From: a virus
Virus record (IMG/VR): IMGVR_UViG_3300011400_000098
Span: 1 to 58,463 of that record
Length of the DNA: 58,463 bases
Reading direction: 5' to 3' (one strand)
Shown here piece after piece: positions 26,048 through 34,036 of the stretch (its first letter is position 1; each line of letters opens with the position of its first letter). The translations under genes were made by a program, and so were the position numbers. The notes beneath the pieces were generated by a model. It was not told where the DNA came from, did no database searches, and saw only the letters and a program-made list of their open reading frames with translations.

Positions 26048-26287
26048 TCACGCAGCGTATACGGATTGTGTGTTAGCGTTAAGTGAGGCTCTTAGCTCTA
26101 TTATGACAAGCCGCAACGGTGCCCAGGAAGGCACATGGCAGTAACAATCCTGGGCACCGTCCTCCACCACGTAGCACACGCGACATGCGCGGGGCATGAC
26201 GGGCTCACCTGCACTCTGGTATAGAAGATTCTCCAGTATGTGCAGGCGCATTCGCTGATGGTAATCATCGCGTGTGCAGTGGCTCAT
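26048..26287 (-). CDS. Small Cys-rich hypothetical protein
   Basis: The 79-residue product has CRVC and CYC about 12 residues apart, possibly a zinc knuckle. No ribosome site is obvious. It is downstream of the DUF669 gene. Confidence 0.55.
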   Translation of the reverse strand: MSHCTRDDYHQRMRLHILENLLYQSAGEPVMPRACRVCYVVEDGAQDCYCHVPSWAPLRLVIIELRASLNANTQSVYAA

Positions 26288-26299
26288 GGATGTGTGTAG

Positions 26300-26725
26300 C
26301 TAGACGCGCTTGACGACCTTCGTGATGTTGTTGGTCATGCGGGGCTCACCGCCTTCAGGAGTGTAGGCGCGCTGCTCCAGCGTGACCGTCACGGGCGTCG
26401 GGATCGGCCCGAACAGATCGTTGAGGATGCCTTCGATGTCCACGTCGTTGCTCTCGAAGGTAGACGGGTCAGCACCCATCGAGATCAAGTCACGCTTGAT
26501 CCGCCACAGAGCCGTCGGCTTGAGGTTCCAGCGGGCCACGACGGTACGAGTGCGGTCGTTGCCCTGCTCGTCCTGGTGGTTCAGGACGAACTTCGCCTCG
26601 ATATTGGTACTGTCGTTGTTGTTGGTCGGCTTGGCTTCCCAACTACCCGTCTGTCCCTCGTACTCGCCTGCTGGAAGCGGCTCGTAAGCCGGGGCGCTGC
26701 TGAAATCTATACGACCTAGAGGCAC
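26300..26725 (-). CDS. DUF669-family protein (probable ssDNA-binding partner)
   Basis: The recognisable domain begins with IDFSSAPAYEPLPAGEYEGQ and includes IEAKFVLNHQDEQGN and LWRIKRDLISMG, matching DUF669, a family found beside phage recombinases and thought to bind single-stranded DNA. GTG 26725 has AAAGGA upstream. ATG 26794 is an alternative, only about ten bases from the predicted transcript start. Confidence 0.75.
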   Translation of the reverse strand: MPLGRIDFSSAPAYEPLPAGEYEGQTGSWEAKPTNNNDSTNIEAKFVLNHQDEQGNDRTRTVVARWNLKPTALWRIKRDLISMGADPSTFESNDVDIEGILNDLFGPIPTPVTVTLEQRAYTPEGGEPRMTNNITKVVKRV

Positions 26726-26810
26726 TGTGCTTGTCCTTTCGTGTTGGTGGTTGATTTCGTCTCGTGCTGCATTTTGTGTCTTGCCTTGTGACATAGCCTC
26801 CCACACCCAT

Positions 26811-26839
26811 ATTATACCATACTGACAGGGCGGTGTCAA
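26811..26839 (-). promoter_or_regulatory. Sigma70-type promoter upstream of the DUF669 gene
   Basis: The minus strand reads TTGACA (26839-26834), 17-bp spacer, TGG-TATAAT (26816-26811). This is a perfect -35 and -10 with extended -10. The spacer is nearly identical to those of the promoters at 30998 and 35996. Confidence 0.92.
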
Positions 26840-26875
26840 GTCTTAAGACCCAACCCCAGGGAAGCCAGGCTACAG

Positions 26876-27694
26876 CTACCGGCCTGGCTTCGCGTGTTTG
26901 GCGGTGGGCCACGATTGCTGCCCCCGCATGGTATCAAGTACAGACGCCAAGCTAGGATTGTAGATTTCCAGTGGGATTTGCTTGGCGTACTCGTCGTCCG
27001 GGTCGATCTGAAACTTAGATTGCTGCACCGTCTCCACTGGCCTGAGGTCAAACAGTCGAGTGTAGGGCGGCTCGTCGCTGACCTGATACACGCGCCCTAA
27101 GAAGTTCACCAGCGTCGGGACGTGTGATTGCAGAGCCTTGTTGAACGCGACTTCGCTCCGCGTGACTTCCCTATTGCGGATCGTGCGCTGCTCAGGCGTC
27201 TCCTGAAACACGAAGATGACGTTGAGCTTTGGCCCAACCTGTGCGAGGTCGATCCAGTTACGCACGAGCTGAACCACGTCTGACGTTGTGGCTGCGTGCT
27301 TCGTCCAATCCACAGCGCCTACAGGACCGTAACGGTCACGCAGAGCTATCGACCACATCTCCGTCACGTTGTCGAGGATGACGGTCTTGAATGGCATCTC
27401 CCTGTCTTTGAGCAAGTCCTGCCTGACCTTCTCGACATCACCGAATCTGGCGATGGGCAGCACCTGGATGCGCTCGGCGTACGAGGCGATCACATGAGGG
27501 TTCCCGCGTGCGTCCAGGTACAGAGCGGGTGTGCCGTAGTCGGAGTTTGTGATCGTAGCAGCGAGCGTGGTTTTTCCCACTCCACCGGGTCCGTAGATAC
27601 CGAGCGTCAAGCCACGATCTTCTCTCGTCGTACTCACAGGCTTAGTTTCGATCCCGCCGTACTTGCGTGCGTTGGCTGGCGTCAGTACGACCAT
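26876..27694 (-). CDS. Sak4-like RecA-fold ATPase (recombination)
   Basis: Of 272 residues, the region near residue 32 has Walker A (IYGPGGVGKTTLA) and the region near 105 has Walker B (KTVILDNVTEM). The overall pattern fits the phage Sak4/RAD51-like annealing ATPases, which usually sit beside an SSB-like gene; here the DUF669 gene is immediately downstream. Confidence 0.8.
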   Translation of the reverse strand: MVVLTPANARKYGGIETKPVSTTREDRGLTLGIYGPGGVGKTTLAATITNSDYGTPALYLDARGNPHVIASYAERIQVLPIARFGDVEKVRQDLLKDREMPFKTVILDNVTEMWSIALRDRYGPVGAVDWTKHAATTSDVVQLVRNWIDLAQVGPKLNVIFVFQETPEQRTIRNREVTRSEVAFNKALQSHVPTLVNFLGRVYQVSDEPPYTRLFDLRPVETVQQSKFQIDPDDEYAKQIPLEIYNPSLASVLDTMRGQQSWPTAKHAKPGR

Positions 27695-28047
27695 TACTTG
27701 ACTGCCCTCACCTTGGGAGTTGTTGTGCGCGGCCGCACAGTCGTGTGGTTGCGTAGGCTAGCCACGCCTTCGTCCACCCATGTCATAGTGAACTTGCGTG
27801 ACGTGTCATTCGCCATGTGTACGAACCCAATCTCTTGGTGCGGTACGTTCGCATCGTGCTTCTCAAGCTGGCACACGAACACAGCTTCCCGTCCTGCCGT
27901 GGTCGCAGGCACGCGCAGCCGTGCACCGCACTTTCTCACGCGAACCTTTTTCCCGAGGAGTGTGTTGGCAGGGAGAGGCAGAGCCTTCGCTGTGCGTTGC
28001 GCCTCGTTGAACGCATCGTTGACTGTGGGGCTAACGGGCATCGCCAT
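27694..28047 (-). CDS. Hypothetical protein
   Basis: The product has a beta-rich centre (KKVRVRKCGARLRVP, EAVFVCQLEKHD) with two cysteines and a basic C-terminus. The start is uncertain among several ATGs that overlap the upstream gene. It directly precedes the Sak4-like ATPase with a one-base overlap, so a recombination accessory role is possible. Confidence 0.6.
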   Translation of the reverse strand: MAMPVSPTVNDAFNEAQRTAKALPLPANTLLGKKVRVRKCGARLRVPATTAGREAVFVCQLEKHDANVPHQEIGFVHMANDTSRKFTMTWVDEGVASLRNHTTVRPRTTTPKVRAVK

Positions 28048-28357
28048 CACCATCATCCACATTATCACGAACTGGCGCATCGTCAGACGTGGCATGGTGG
28101 TTGAGCCTCCACAGCACTTTGTCGTTTAGCTCGTTAGCCAAGCCGATCTTGTCGAACGCTTGCAAGTCTTTCATGTGGAAGCTGTTGGTGTTGGAGAGCC
28201 ACTGCAGCGTGTCGCACATCGCTTGCAGCACGGCGATGAGAGACGCAGGGCCAGTGCCCGGATTGGGCGAGACTTGATGGCTCTCGTGATGCAGTTGCTC
28301 GATCAAGCTGTGCATCTTGTCGAAGTAGTTGAGCAGGGCTAGATTACTCTGTGTCAC
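28031..28357 (-). CDS. Hypothetical helical protein
   Basis: GTG 28357 lies inside the end of the nuclease gene with GAGGA six bases upstream. The 108-residue product is helical with an acidic tail. Not recognised. Confidence 0.65.
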   Translation of the reverse strand: MTQSNLALLNYFDKMHSLIEQLHHESHQVSPNPGTGPASLIAVLQAMCDTLQWLSNTNSFHMKDLQAFDKIGLANELNDKVLWRLNHHATSDDAPVRDNVDDGDGDAR

Positions 28358-29270
28358 CGTTTTCCTCGCTATCGTCATCGCTGTCGTCTGTTCGCTTCGT
28401 GAATTGTGATTGTATAATGCTGTTGGCGTCCTCTCCTCTCGTCATCGCATCGCAGATTTTGCTCACGCGACAGTCCCAACACCCAGTCCATGCGCGATTG
28501 GGGTAAGCGTGGAGCGCAGGATTGATATACGTCATCGCCATGTCGTTGGCTTCGCGAGCTAAGTAAGCTTCGAACTGCTTTAGCTCGTACGGTGTGCGTA
28601 TGAGGATGTATCTGGCGAACAGATCGTTGATCGTGCGACCCTTGGGGATCGCTGCACGCCTCCACATGCCGTCGTATGCAATATAGGGAGTAGCGTCAGA
28701 CAGGCCGAGTTGGGTGAGTAGCCAGATGTACGCGATGAACTGGTCATTGTATTGTAGATCAGCCAGCTTGGGCCTGTTCTTGTAAGTCTTGTGTTCGAGA
28801 ATGTCGTACCGGCCAGTGGGGATGTGTTGGATCAGACCGTCGAGCTTGCCTTCGAGATGGTGCGGTGTGCCTGGAATGGGTACGCGCACCTTTTGCTCGG
28901 GCTTGAATAATCTGTAATCCTCAGGCAGTGGTGAGCGGTACTTGACGTAGTACAGTTCACACATCTGCAACGCCATGTCGATGCTCTCGTGCAGCTCTAG
29001 CATCTCAGGGTCAGAGGGATCGGTGCCCACGGCCTTTCTGTACGTGCCGCGCGTGGCTTCTTGCGCCTCTAGAGAAGCCGTCATGGCGTGATCCATGAGT
29101 GTCTGCGTTGGGTCGATCAGCCAGAGTTGATGGGCGCGATGTACGATGCTGCCCACGTTGAGGCTGAGCGGACTGAAGATAGGCGTGAGGTGTTGGCCGT
29201 TCTTTGATGTAAGAACGGCCTGACGCCTGCACCTGCGAAACACCCCACGCTCAGTGACGGTGACGATCAC
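28344..29270 (-). CDS. Cas4/RecB-like PD-(D/E)XK exonuclease with probable Fe-S cluster
   Basis: GTG 29270 overlaps the previous stop (GTGA) behind GAGGA, giving 308 residues. The nuclease motif is LEGKLDGLI...DILEHKT. One N-terminal Cys (RRCRRQ) and a C-terminal trio (CWDCRVSKIC) match the four-cysteine cluster of Cas4/AddB-type nucleases. It likely resects DNA ends for the Sak4/DUF669 pair. Confidence 0.85.
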   Translation of the reverse strand: MIVTVTERGVFRRCRRQAVLTSKNGQHLTPIFSPLSLNVGSIVHRAHQLWLIDPTQTLMDHAMTASLEAQEATRGTYRKAVGTDPSDPEMLELHESIDMALQMCELYYVKYRSPLPEDYRLFKPEQKVRVPIPGTPHHLEGKLDGLIQHIPTGRYDILEHKTYKNRPKLADLQYNDQFIAYIWLLTQLGLSDATPYIAYDGMWRRAAIPKGRTINDLFARYILIRTPYELKQFEAYLAREANDMAMTYINPALHAYPNRAWTGCWDCRVSKICDAMTRGEDANSIIQSQFTKRTDDSDDDSEENGDTE

Positions 29271-29470
29271 TTCGGTTCCTCGATGGGTTGCATGATGTGT
29301 TGTAGCTGGTGTGCGAGCATACAGTCTTTGTTGCAGAACACATGCAACATGCGGCCGTACGCGAAGTAGGTACGATGGGTGCGACTGTAGCAGTAAACGC
29401 AGCCGCGCGGTCGTTCTCTGATCGAGAACGCTATGCGTACTGTGCTGATCGCGCCGACACGAACGTTCAT
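29267..29470 (-). CDS. Small zinc-finger protein
   Basis: The 67-residue protein has CVYC and, 24 residues later, CNKDC followed by two His residues, typical of a treble-clef or FCS-like finger. It is coupled to the nuclease downstream. Confidence 0.7.
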   Translation of the reverse strand: MNVRVGAISTVRIAFSIRERPRGCVYCYSRTHRTYFAYGRMLHVFCNKDCMLAHQLQHIMQPIEEPK

Positions 29471-29805
29471 TTGCGTGGGTAACGATTCGCGCCTGTCCTG
29501 GCGTCACGCGGGTCGTTGCGCGGCTTGCCGTACACGAAAGGCATGTCGTCTGAGACGTTCCTAGCGGGCGTCTCGCTGGATTGGATCGCACGCTCGGGGA
29601 CAGCGTGGTATCGCGCTTCTTCAAGGACTTCGATGGCTTTATTCAGCCGTGCCATCTCGGCTATGACAGCACGGTGTTGCGGACTGGTTCTCCCATATCG
29701 TACTTGAAGGCTCGCGCCGTATGCTGCCCTGTGCACACAGGCGGAACGCAGGGCTTCTAGTAGCAGCTCGTAGTCTGGACTTGGTATGTCAATCGTATAT
29801 CGCAT
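29467..29805 (-). CDS. Hypothetical protein with helical hairpin
   Basis: The first ~70 residues form two helices (YELLLEALRSA, HRAVIAEMARLNKAIEVLEEA) and the tail is polar and Pro/Arg-rich. TAATG overlap with the upstream stop. Function unknown. Confidence 0.65.
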   Translation of the reverse strand: MRYTIDIPSPDYELLLEALRSACVHRAAYGASLQVRYGRTSPQHRAVIAEMARLNKAIEVLEEARYHAVPERAIQSSETPARNVSDDMPFVYGKPRNDPRDARTGANRYPRK

Positions 29806-29972
29806 TAGTGCCAGCGGTTCTCCTTGTCCTCTAATAAATATTGGATTCTGGTTTGATGCTTAAGGAACCATTTGAAGCGTGCATAACAAGATTTACAGAT
29901 CAGGAAGTCGCGTGTTGCGACGAGGGCTGTATGCCGCTCGTCGCAAATCGCGCATTCGTACTTGGGTTTCAA
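29805..29972 (-). CDS. Small zinc-ribbon protein
   Basis: CAIC and CKSC, 19 residues apart, make a zinc ribbon followed by a basic helix. TTG 29972 is my choice because an ATG at 30074 would overlap the preceding gene by 90 bases. The start remains uncertain. Confidence 0.55.
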   Translation of the reverse strand: MKPKYECAICDERHTALVATRDFLICKSCYARFKWFLKHQTRIQYLLEDKENRWH

Positions 29973-29982
29973 GTTAGGTGCG

Positions 29983-30225
29983 TCACATCTCTCTCTTGAC
30001 GGTGATGGTGAGGTATGTCCATGCGCCGTGTGCGTCGTCAGAGGGGCGGGCTTTGACTTGCACGTTGCCGTCATTGATACGCATTACGACCTGCATTGAC
30101 ACGCCTTTGTACTGTGGACGCGACAAGAACGAGCCAGCCAGTGCATCGGTCACGATCTTGCGTATGTCGGTTGATGAGAGTGAAGGCTTGTGTCCCGGCC
30201 GGTAGGTGTACTCAGTATCGGTCAT
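29983..30225 (-). CDS. Hypothetical protein
   Basis: This 80-residue alpha/beta protein (DIRKIVTDALAG, VVMRINDGNVQVKA) is unrecognised. ATGA overlap with the upstream gene. Confidence 0.65.
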   Translation of the reverse strand: MTDTEYTYRPGHKPSLSSTDIRKIVTDALAGSFLSRPQYKGVSMQVVMRINDGNVQVKARPSDDAHGAWTYLTITVKREM

Positions 30226-30605
30226 GCGCTCTCGCTCTCGCTTTCGTCGATGGTTTCTTGCAGATACTTCTCAAGTCTGTGCAACCCGGCGTAGTCGCCG
30301 TACAGAGTGAAGCTCAGCAGTGCGTGGATTTCGTTGTCTCCGGGCAGGTACCCGAACGCTACAGGATCGACCCTGATGTGTATGCCGACCGTCTCGCAGA
30401 TCAGGCGCATGTCGATCAATGCGTCCCATCCGTGGGTGTCGCGGTCGAACTCTACCAGGATCATCCAGTTGTTGTAAGGTACGTGGATGCGCCCTCGCTT
30501 GCCGCGATGCCCCCCGCAGCTCGCGACAGTACGCATACCTGGCTCTAGGTTAAGTAGCTCAACGGCCAGGCGTATGTTGGGGTCGATGTCTGTGTAGTCG
30601 ATCAT
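30222..30605 (-). CDS. Hypothetical conserved-looking phage protein
   Basis: The 127-residue protein has MRTVASCGGHRGKRG followed by a beta-rich domain (NWMILVEFD, HIRVDPVAFG) and an acidic tail. The SCGGH segment could be a metal or nucleotide site, but I cannot assign a family. ATGA overlaps on both sides. Confidence 0.65.
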   Translation of the reverse strand: MIDYTDIDPNIRLAVELLNLEPGMRTVASCGGHRGKRGRIHVPYNNWMILVEFDRDTHGWDALIDMRLICETVGIHIRVDPVAFGYLPGDNEIHALLSFTLYGDYAGLHRLEKYLQETIDESESESA

Positions 30606-30991
30606 GCGGTCTTGCCTCCGTGGCGGTATGGGCGATGTTTGTTGTACTCCAGCTTCTCGGCCAGGACTTTCAGGAACGGCTCAGTCAGGTCGTACCTCCC
30701 TAGTGTGTCGCCAACTCGAATAAGTAGATCGGCCATCTCAGAAAGAAACCCCTCAGGCTTTTCGAGATGGCCGTCGGGGATCAAGACTGTGCGTGCTTGG
30801 TTGTAGTAAGTCTCATCGAGAAGGTGGCCCGAGCGTACTTCTTCAGCCGCCTCGGCTAGCTCAGTCACCATGAGCATGAGCTGTTCCAGGACGGGCCTAT
30901 CTTTGTCCTGCCACCATCCCTTCTCGACTGCAGTTGCGTGCGATTCTTGGATCAGGTCTCGGATCGTGCGGTCAGGGCGTGGGTTCTCCAT
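30602..30991 (-). CDS. MazG-like nucleotide pyrophosphohydrolase
   Basis: The 129-residue protein shows the all-helical MazG pattern: MLMVTELAEAAEEVR with its ExxEE metal ligands, then EMADLLIRVGDTLG with the second ED-type pair, ending LEYNKHRPYRHGGK. It would hydrolyse (d)NTPs or alarmones. The start codon coincides with the predicted transcription start of the promoter at 30998-31026, so the mRNA may be leaderless. Confidence 0.8.
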   Translation of the reverse strand: MENPRPDRTIRDLIQESHATAVEKGWWQDKDRPVLEQLMLMVTELAEAAEEVRSGHLLDETYYNQARTVLIPDGHLEKPEGFLSEMADLLIRVGDTLGRYDLTEPFLKVLAEKLEYNKHRPYRHGGKTA

Positions 30992-30997
30992 GTCTAT

Positions 30998-31026
30998 AGT
31001 ATACCATACTGCCGGGGCGGTGTCAA
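30998..31026 (-). promoter_or_regulatory. Sigma70-type promoter before the MazG-like gene
   Basis: The minus strand reads TTGACA (31026-31021), 17-bp spacer, TGG-TATACT (31003-30998). Only six bases separate the -10 from the ATG at 30991, placing +1 at the start codon. Spacer shared with the promoters at 26811 and 35996. Confidence 0.9.
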
Positions 31027-31062
31027 GTGTTAAAGGTAATCCCAGGATTGTCAGGGGCCTTA

Positions 31063-31356
31063 CTAGGGGCGTATGCCCATGATCCGGTTGAACTGTTCGA
31101 CAGCAGACTCACCGCGCCTACGCTTTTTGGAGCGCGTTTCGCCTACAAGTCTGTTGTGGTGTGCGCCCTCATGGCAGGGTTTGCACAGTGCTGCGACTAC
31201 GAGGGCGTTACGTCCTGTGTAGCCGCTTGGATGGTGATACTCTTTGGCTCGCACTTTGCATACTTCACACGGTAAGCTGGTCGGGGCAGGTATTTGCCCC
31301 GACTTGATTGCTTGTGCTACGAGTGCGTATGCGCGTTGTTGCGATTTGGAAGGCAT
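31063..31356 (-). CDS. HNH-like endonuclease
   Basis: The 97-residue protein has the zinc-supported HNH layout: PCEVC, EYHHPSGY, then CKPCHEGAHH. It is free-standing and small, like HNH proteins in many phages that assist packaging or act as mobile nicking enzymes. TAATG overlap with the helicase stop. Confidence 0.8.
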   Translation of the reverse strand: MPSKSQQRAYALVAQAIKSGQIPAPTSLPCEVCKVRAKEYHHPSGYTGRNALVVAALCKPCHEGAHHNRLVGETRSKKRRRGESAVEQFNRIMGIRP

Positions 31357-32759
31357 TACAACAGAGCCTCGCGCAGTACGGTCATGGCGTTGCCGTCGAT
31401 GCGAGAGCGTGCGGTGTCGTGAACCACGGCGTCCACAGTCTGCTTGTAGCGCACCCAGTACACCACGACGGGTGTGCTCTCGCCCTCAGATGTACGATGA
31501 CGAATTACTCTCGACATCGACTGGTATTGCTGACCTGGAACGTACGTTTCTTCGACGTACACGACTGTGCGAAAGTCGGACAGGTCAACGCCTTCGGACA
31601 AGCTCTCCATCGTGGCTACACGCACGCGCTGGCCCTCTGCACCTCGCGCCAGATCGCGGCGATCCTCAGGCTTAAGAGCGCCTGTGATTTCGGCTGCGTC
31701 GAGAGCTTTCGCCACGATTTGTGCGGTCGCGCGATACCAGCAGAACACGATCACAGGCTCGTCACCGGGCGTATCGTCGATGATCTGCTTGACCGCCTCG
31801 ATCTTCTCTTTGGTGACGGTGAGCTGCCTGAGAGCGTGGAGGACGGCCCCAGCGTTGAAGTAGTTTTTGGCCTCGCCAGTCTCGTCGTTCTCCAGTTCCA
31901 GACGATAGTAGTCACGCAACATGTCGTACCGCTTGCGTGCTTCAGGTTCGAGGGTCAGGACCACCTGCTTGTCGATGCGCTGTGGCAGTTCCAGTCCCAC
32001 GTCTTTGTACGTTCTTGCGAGCATGAACTCTTGCGTGTCGCGTTCGAGCTTGGCAGGTGATTTCGCACGCACGATCTTCGTCCCGTAGCGAGACTGGTCG
32101 GTCACCGCGTACGTTTCAAGGAAGCTCCAGTAGCTGCCCCACTTGGCGCTGTCCAAGACGTGCAGGAGATGGTAGATGTCACCAACGTCCTTGAAGATCG
32201 GCGTCGCAGTCAGGCCGAACACGTTGGGTGTGCGCGCTGCAAGACGCTTGAAGCCGATGCTGCGCTTGGCCTCGCGGTTCCTAAAATGGTGCATCTCGTC
32301 TGCGATGACGGTCTGCACGTCGGGCAGAAAGAACGTACGCAGCGCGTCGTGGTTGACGATCAAGACTTTCTCGTCGTTGGTGTCTGCCTTGAACGTTTCC
32401 ATCGCTTCGTGGCGCTTGATGACATCGCCATACGCAGCAACGTGAACGCTCCACGTCGGGTACTGATCTTCGATGAACTCAGCCCACTGGCCTACGAGAG
32501 ATAGTGGGCAGGTGATAGCCGCAGGCAGCGTAGCGGCCTCTAGAGCCTGGAACGTCTTACCCAAGCCCGGTGCATCGCCTAGGATCGCCTTCTTGTGCTC
32601 TCGCAGGTACGTCACGCCATTGATCTGGTATGGACGCAATCGCAGAGAACGTGCTTTCGTTGGGATCAGCGTGATGTTGCTGGTGTCGTCACGAATCTCT
32701 CGCAGAGCTGCTGCGAGCTTTCCTCGTGAACGGAACTGGTCTAGGATCGAAGCGGGCAT
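31356..32759 (-). CDS. SNF2/superfamily 2 helicase
   Basis: The 467-residue protein has all main SF2 motifs: LRPYQINGV (Q-like), GDAPGLGKTF (I), ADEMHHFRN (II), GLTATP (III), GVDLSDFRTVVY (V) and QSMSRVIRHR (VI). It resembles phage SNF2-type helicases thought to remodel protein-DNA complexes or branched DNA. It is coupled to a tiny membrane protein gene upstream. Confidence 0.9.
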   Translation of the reverse strand: MPASILDQFRSRGKLAAALREIRDDTSNITLIPTKARSLRLRPYQINGVTYLREHKKAILGDAPGLGKTFQALEAATLPAAITCPLSLVGQWAEFIEDQYPTWSVHVAAYGDVIKRHEAMETFKADTNDEKVLIVNHDALRTFFLPDVQTVIADEMHHFRNREAKRSIGFKRLAARTPNVFGLTATPIFKDVGDIYHLLHVLDSAKWGSYWSFLETYAVTDQSRYGTKIVRAKSPAKLERDTQEFMLARTYKDVGLELPQRIDKQVVLTLEPEARKRYDMLRDYYRLELENDETGEAKNYFNAGAVLHALRQLTVTKEKIEAVKQIIDDTPGDEPVIVFCWYRATAQIVAKALDAAEITGALKPEDRRDLARGAEGQRVRVATMESLSEGVDLSDFRTVVYVEETYVPGQQYQSMSRVIRHRTSEGESTPVVVYWVRYKQTVDAVVHDTARSRIDGNAMTVLREALL

Positions 32760-32760
32760 T

Positions 32761-32871
32761 TCAGTTGCGGTTCCTCCTGCTCCAGTCGTATAGGATAGCC
32801 ATGATGAGCATTACTGCGAACACCAACAACACATGTGACGCAGCAAGCACATCAAACCCATTATCAGTCAT
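32761..32871 (-). CDS. Tiny single-pass membrane protein (36 residues)
   Basis: The frame starts at ATG 32871 about 14 bases after the predicted transcript start, with GGAG upstream. It encodes a short polar N-terminus, one hydrophobic segment (VLLVFAVMLIMAILY) and a basic tail (DWSRRNRN). It stops one base before the helicase ATG. Being the first gene under a perfect promoter argues that it is expressed. Confidence 0.6.
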   Translation of the reverse strand: MTDNGFDVLAASHVLLVFAVMLIMAILYDWSRRNRN

Positions 32872-32891
32872 GAGATGGCTTCTCCATTTAG

Positions 32892-32920
32892 ATTATACAT
32901 TAAGATCTTACAATTGTCAA
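32892..32920 (-). promoter_or_regulatory. Sigma70-type promoter before the small membrane protein/helicase genes
   Basis: The minus strand reads TTGACA (32920-32915), 17-bp AT-rich spacer, TATAAT (32897-32892). Both hexamers are perfect. The spacer differs from the three related promoters. Confidence 0.9.
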
Positions 32921-32933
32921 GTCTGAGTTTTGT

Positions 32934-32960
32934 GGCGGGCGCTTGGTCTGTGAGCCCGCC
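32934..32960. other. Intercistronic hairpin
   Basis: GGCGGGC and GCCCGCC can pair around a 13-base loop just after the 32968 gene stop (minus strand). No T-tract follows, so it is not a standard intrinsic terminator. Confidence 0.5.
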
Positions 32961-32967
32961 GACTTTG

Positions 32968-33390
32968 TTAGTTAGACTTGTGAAGCGTGACGCTGACCGG
33001 GTAGCTGTTGGAGCGAACGCCGGTGTTGCAAGGCTTGTTCTGGTAGTCGAACAAGTGGAGAAACACAGGTGAGATTACGAATGCGACCTCGCCGTGCTTC
33101 GAGCCAGGTGTGTGAATGAACCTGAACTCTTTGGTGGAGAAGTCAGCAACCACCTCGTCACCGCAACGCGGGCACACCCACTTGATGACCATGCGTGTGA
33201 ACTTCGTACGTATGAGCTGGGTTTCGGTGTACTGCTTCTTGAGAGTGTCGATGATCGGCGCGTGGTCAGGTTCAGGCAGCCAGTCGCCAGGTATGGGACG
33301 CTCGCGCAACACTGATCCGAGCGGCATATGCTGGAGTAGCGAGGCGGTGGACATGGTGGCGTGTACTTCGACTTGAGGTTTGCGTGGCAC
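32968..33390 (-). CDS. Hypothetical protein with zinc-ribbon CPRC
   Basis: GTG 33390 with an upstream AGAAAG is my chosen start; ATG 33354 is possible. The ~140-residue product has CPRCGDEVVADFST in the middle and a His/Phe-rich C-terminal strand region. Function unknown. Confidence 0.65.
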   Translation of the reverse strand: MPRKPQVEVHATMSTASLLQHMPLGSVLRERPIPGDWLPEPDHAPIIDTLKKQYTETQLIRTKFTRMVIKWVCPRCGDEVVADFSTKEFRFIHTPGSKHGEVAFVISPVFLHLFDYQNKPCNTGVRSNSYPVSVTLHKSN

Positions 33391-33476
33391 GGTACTTCTT
33401 TCTAGATGTAAAGTCGGGTAAAAGTTAAGTAAGATTTTTGTATTTTTCAGGCGGGCGCACAGCCGGAAGGGAGGGC

Positions 33477-33510
33477 GTAGCCCGGGCATTGTGAGCGCCG
33501 CGGGCTACGT
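33477..33510. other. Intercistronic hairpin
   Basis: A 9-bp stem (CGTAGCCCG / CGGGCTACG) lies between the 33528 stop and the 33390 start. Without a T-tract it may act as an attenuator or processing site. The same 137-bp gap has two isolated dyad-like half-sites near 33410. Confidence 0.5.
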
Positions 33511-33527
33511 TGTGCGAGAGGCCAGGC

Positions 33528-33734
33528 CTAGCTGGCGGGCGAAGCGGCCTCGATGGGGATGGGATGGCCTTTCGCGATGGCGTGCAGGAGCGTGTTGAGC
33601 GTTGTGAGGTTGTCACGGACGGGGCCGGTTGGCGTGCCCGCGATCACCAGATCAAGCTCAGGCAGAACCTTGTGCTTGAGCCGATGCATCGCATCTGCAG
33701 CGGCCTTGGCGCGGAGTGCGTCGATGTCGGACAT
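33528..33734 (-). CDS. Hypothetical helical protein
   Basis: This 68-residue helical protein overlaps the upstream gene in TAATG. Not recognised. Confidence 0.65.
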   Translation of the reverse strand: MSDIDALRAKAAADAMHRLKHKVLPELDLVIAGTPTGPVRDNLTTLNTLLHAIAKGHPIPIEAASPAS

Positions 33735-34018
33735 TAGTCAGCGATGTCCAAGACTACGTTCTCGTCGATCAGCTCCGCGTCAGCCTCGTCCAGGCCTTCC
33801 CACTCGCCCGAGGCGATGTAGGCAGTCATGGCCTTGTCGAGATGCTCGTTGAAGAACTCTGCGAGCTTCTCAGCGATTGTTTCTTGATCTTCGTCGTCCA
33901 CGACGGGGGCGACCATGACCTTCACCATGAAGCTCGTCACCAGGACAGTCGCCTGCAGCTCCTCAGGCAGGTCCTCACCACCGTTCTCGGGATTGGGATT
34001 GCTCGTGCTGGATACCAT
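33734..34018 (-). CDS. Hypothetical acidic protein
   Basis: The 94-residue strongly acidic protein has AAAGG eight bases before the ATG. A central beta strand (ATVLVTSFMVKVMV) is followed by an acidic helix. Such acidity can indicate a DNA mimic, but nothing else supports that. Confidence 0.65.
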   Translation of the reverse strand: MVSSTSNPNPENGGEDLPEELQATVLVTSFMVKVMVAPVVDDEDQETIAEKLAEFFNEHLDKAMTAYIASGEWEGLDEADAELIDENVVLDIAD

Positions 34019-34036
34019 TGTAGTGCCTTTCTTGTG

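Noticed and set aside
31308-32060. 250-codon plus-strand frame
   Set aside because: It is antisense to the SNF2 helicase, which has all expected motifs; no independent support.
33403-33425. Possible ninth dyad near 33410
   Set aside because: Only direct half-site-like stretches (GTAAAGTC, GTAAAAGTT) are present; the two arms do not form the 22-bp inverted repeat.
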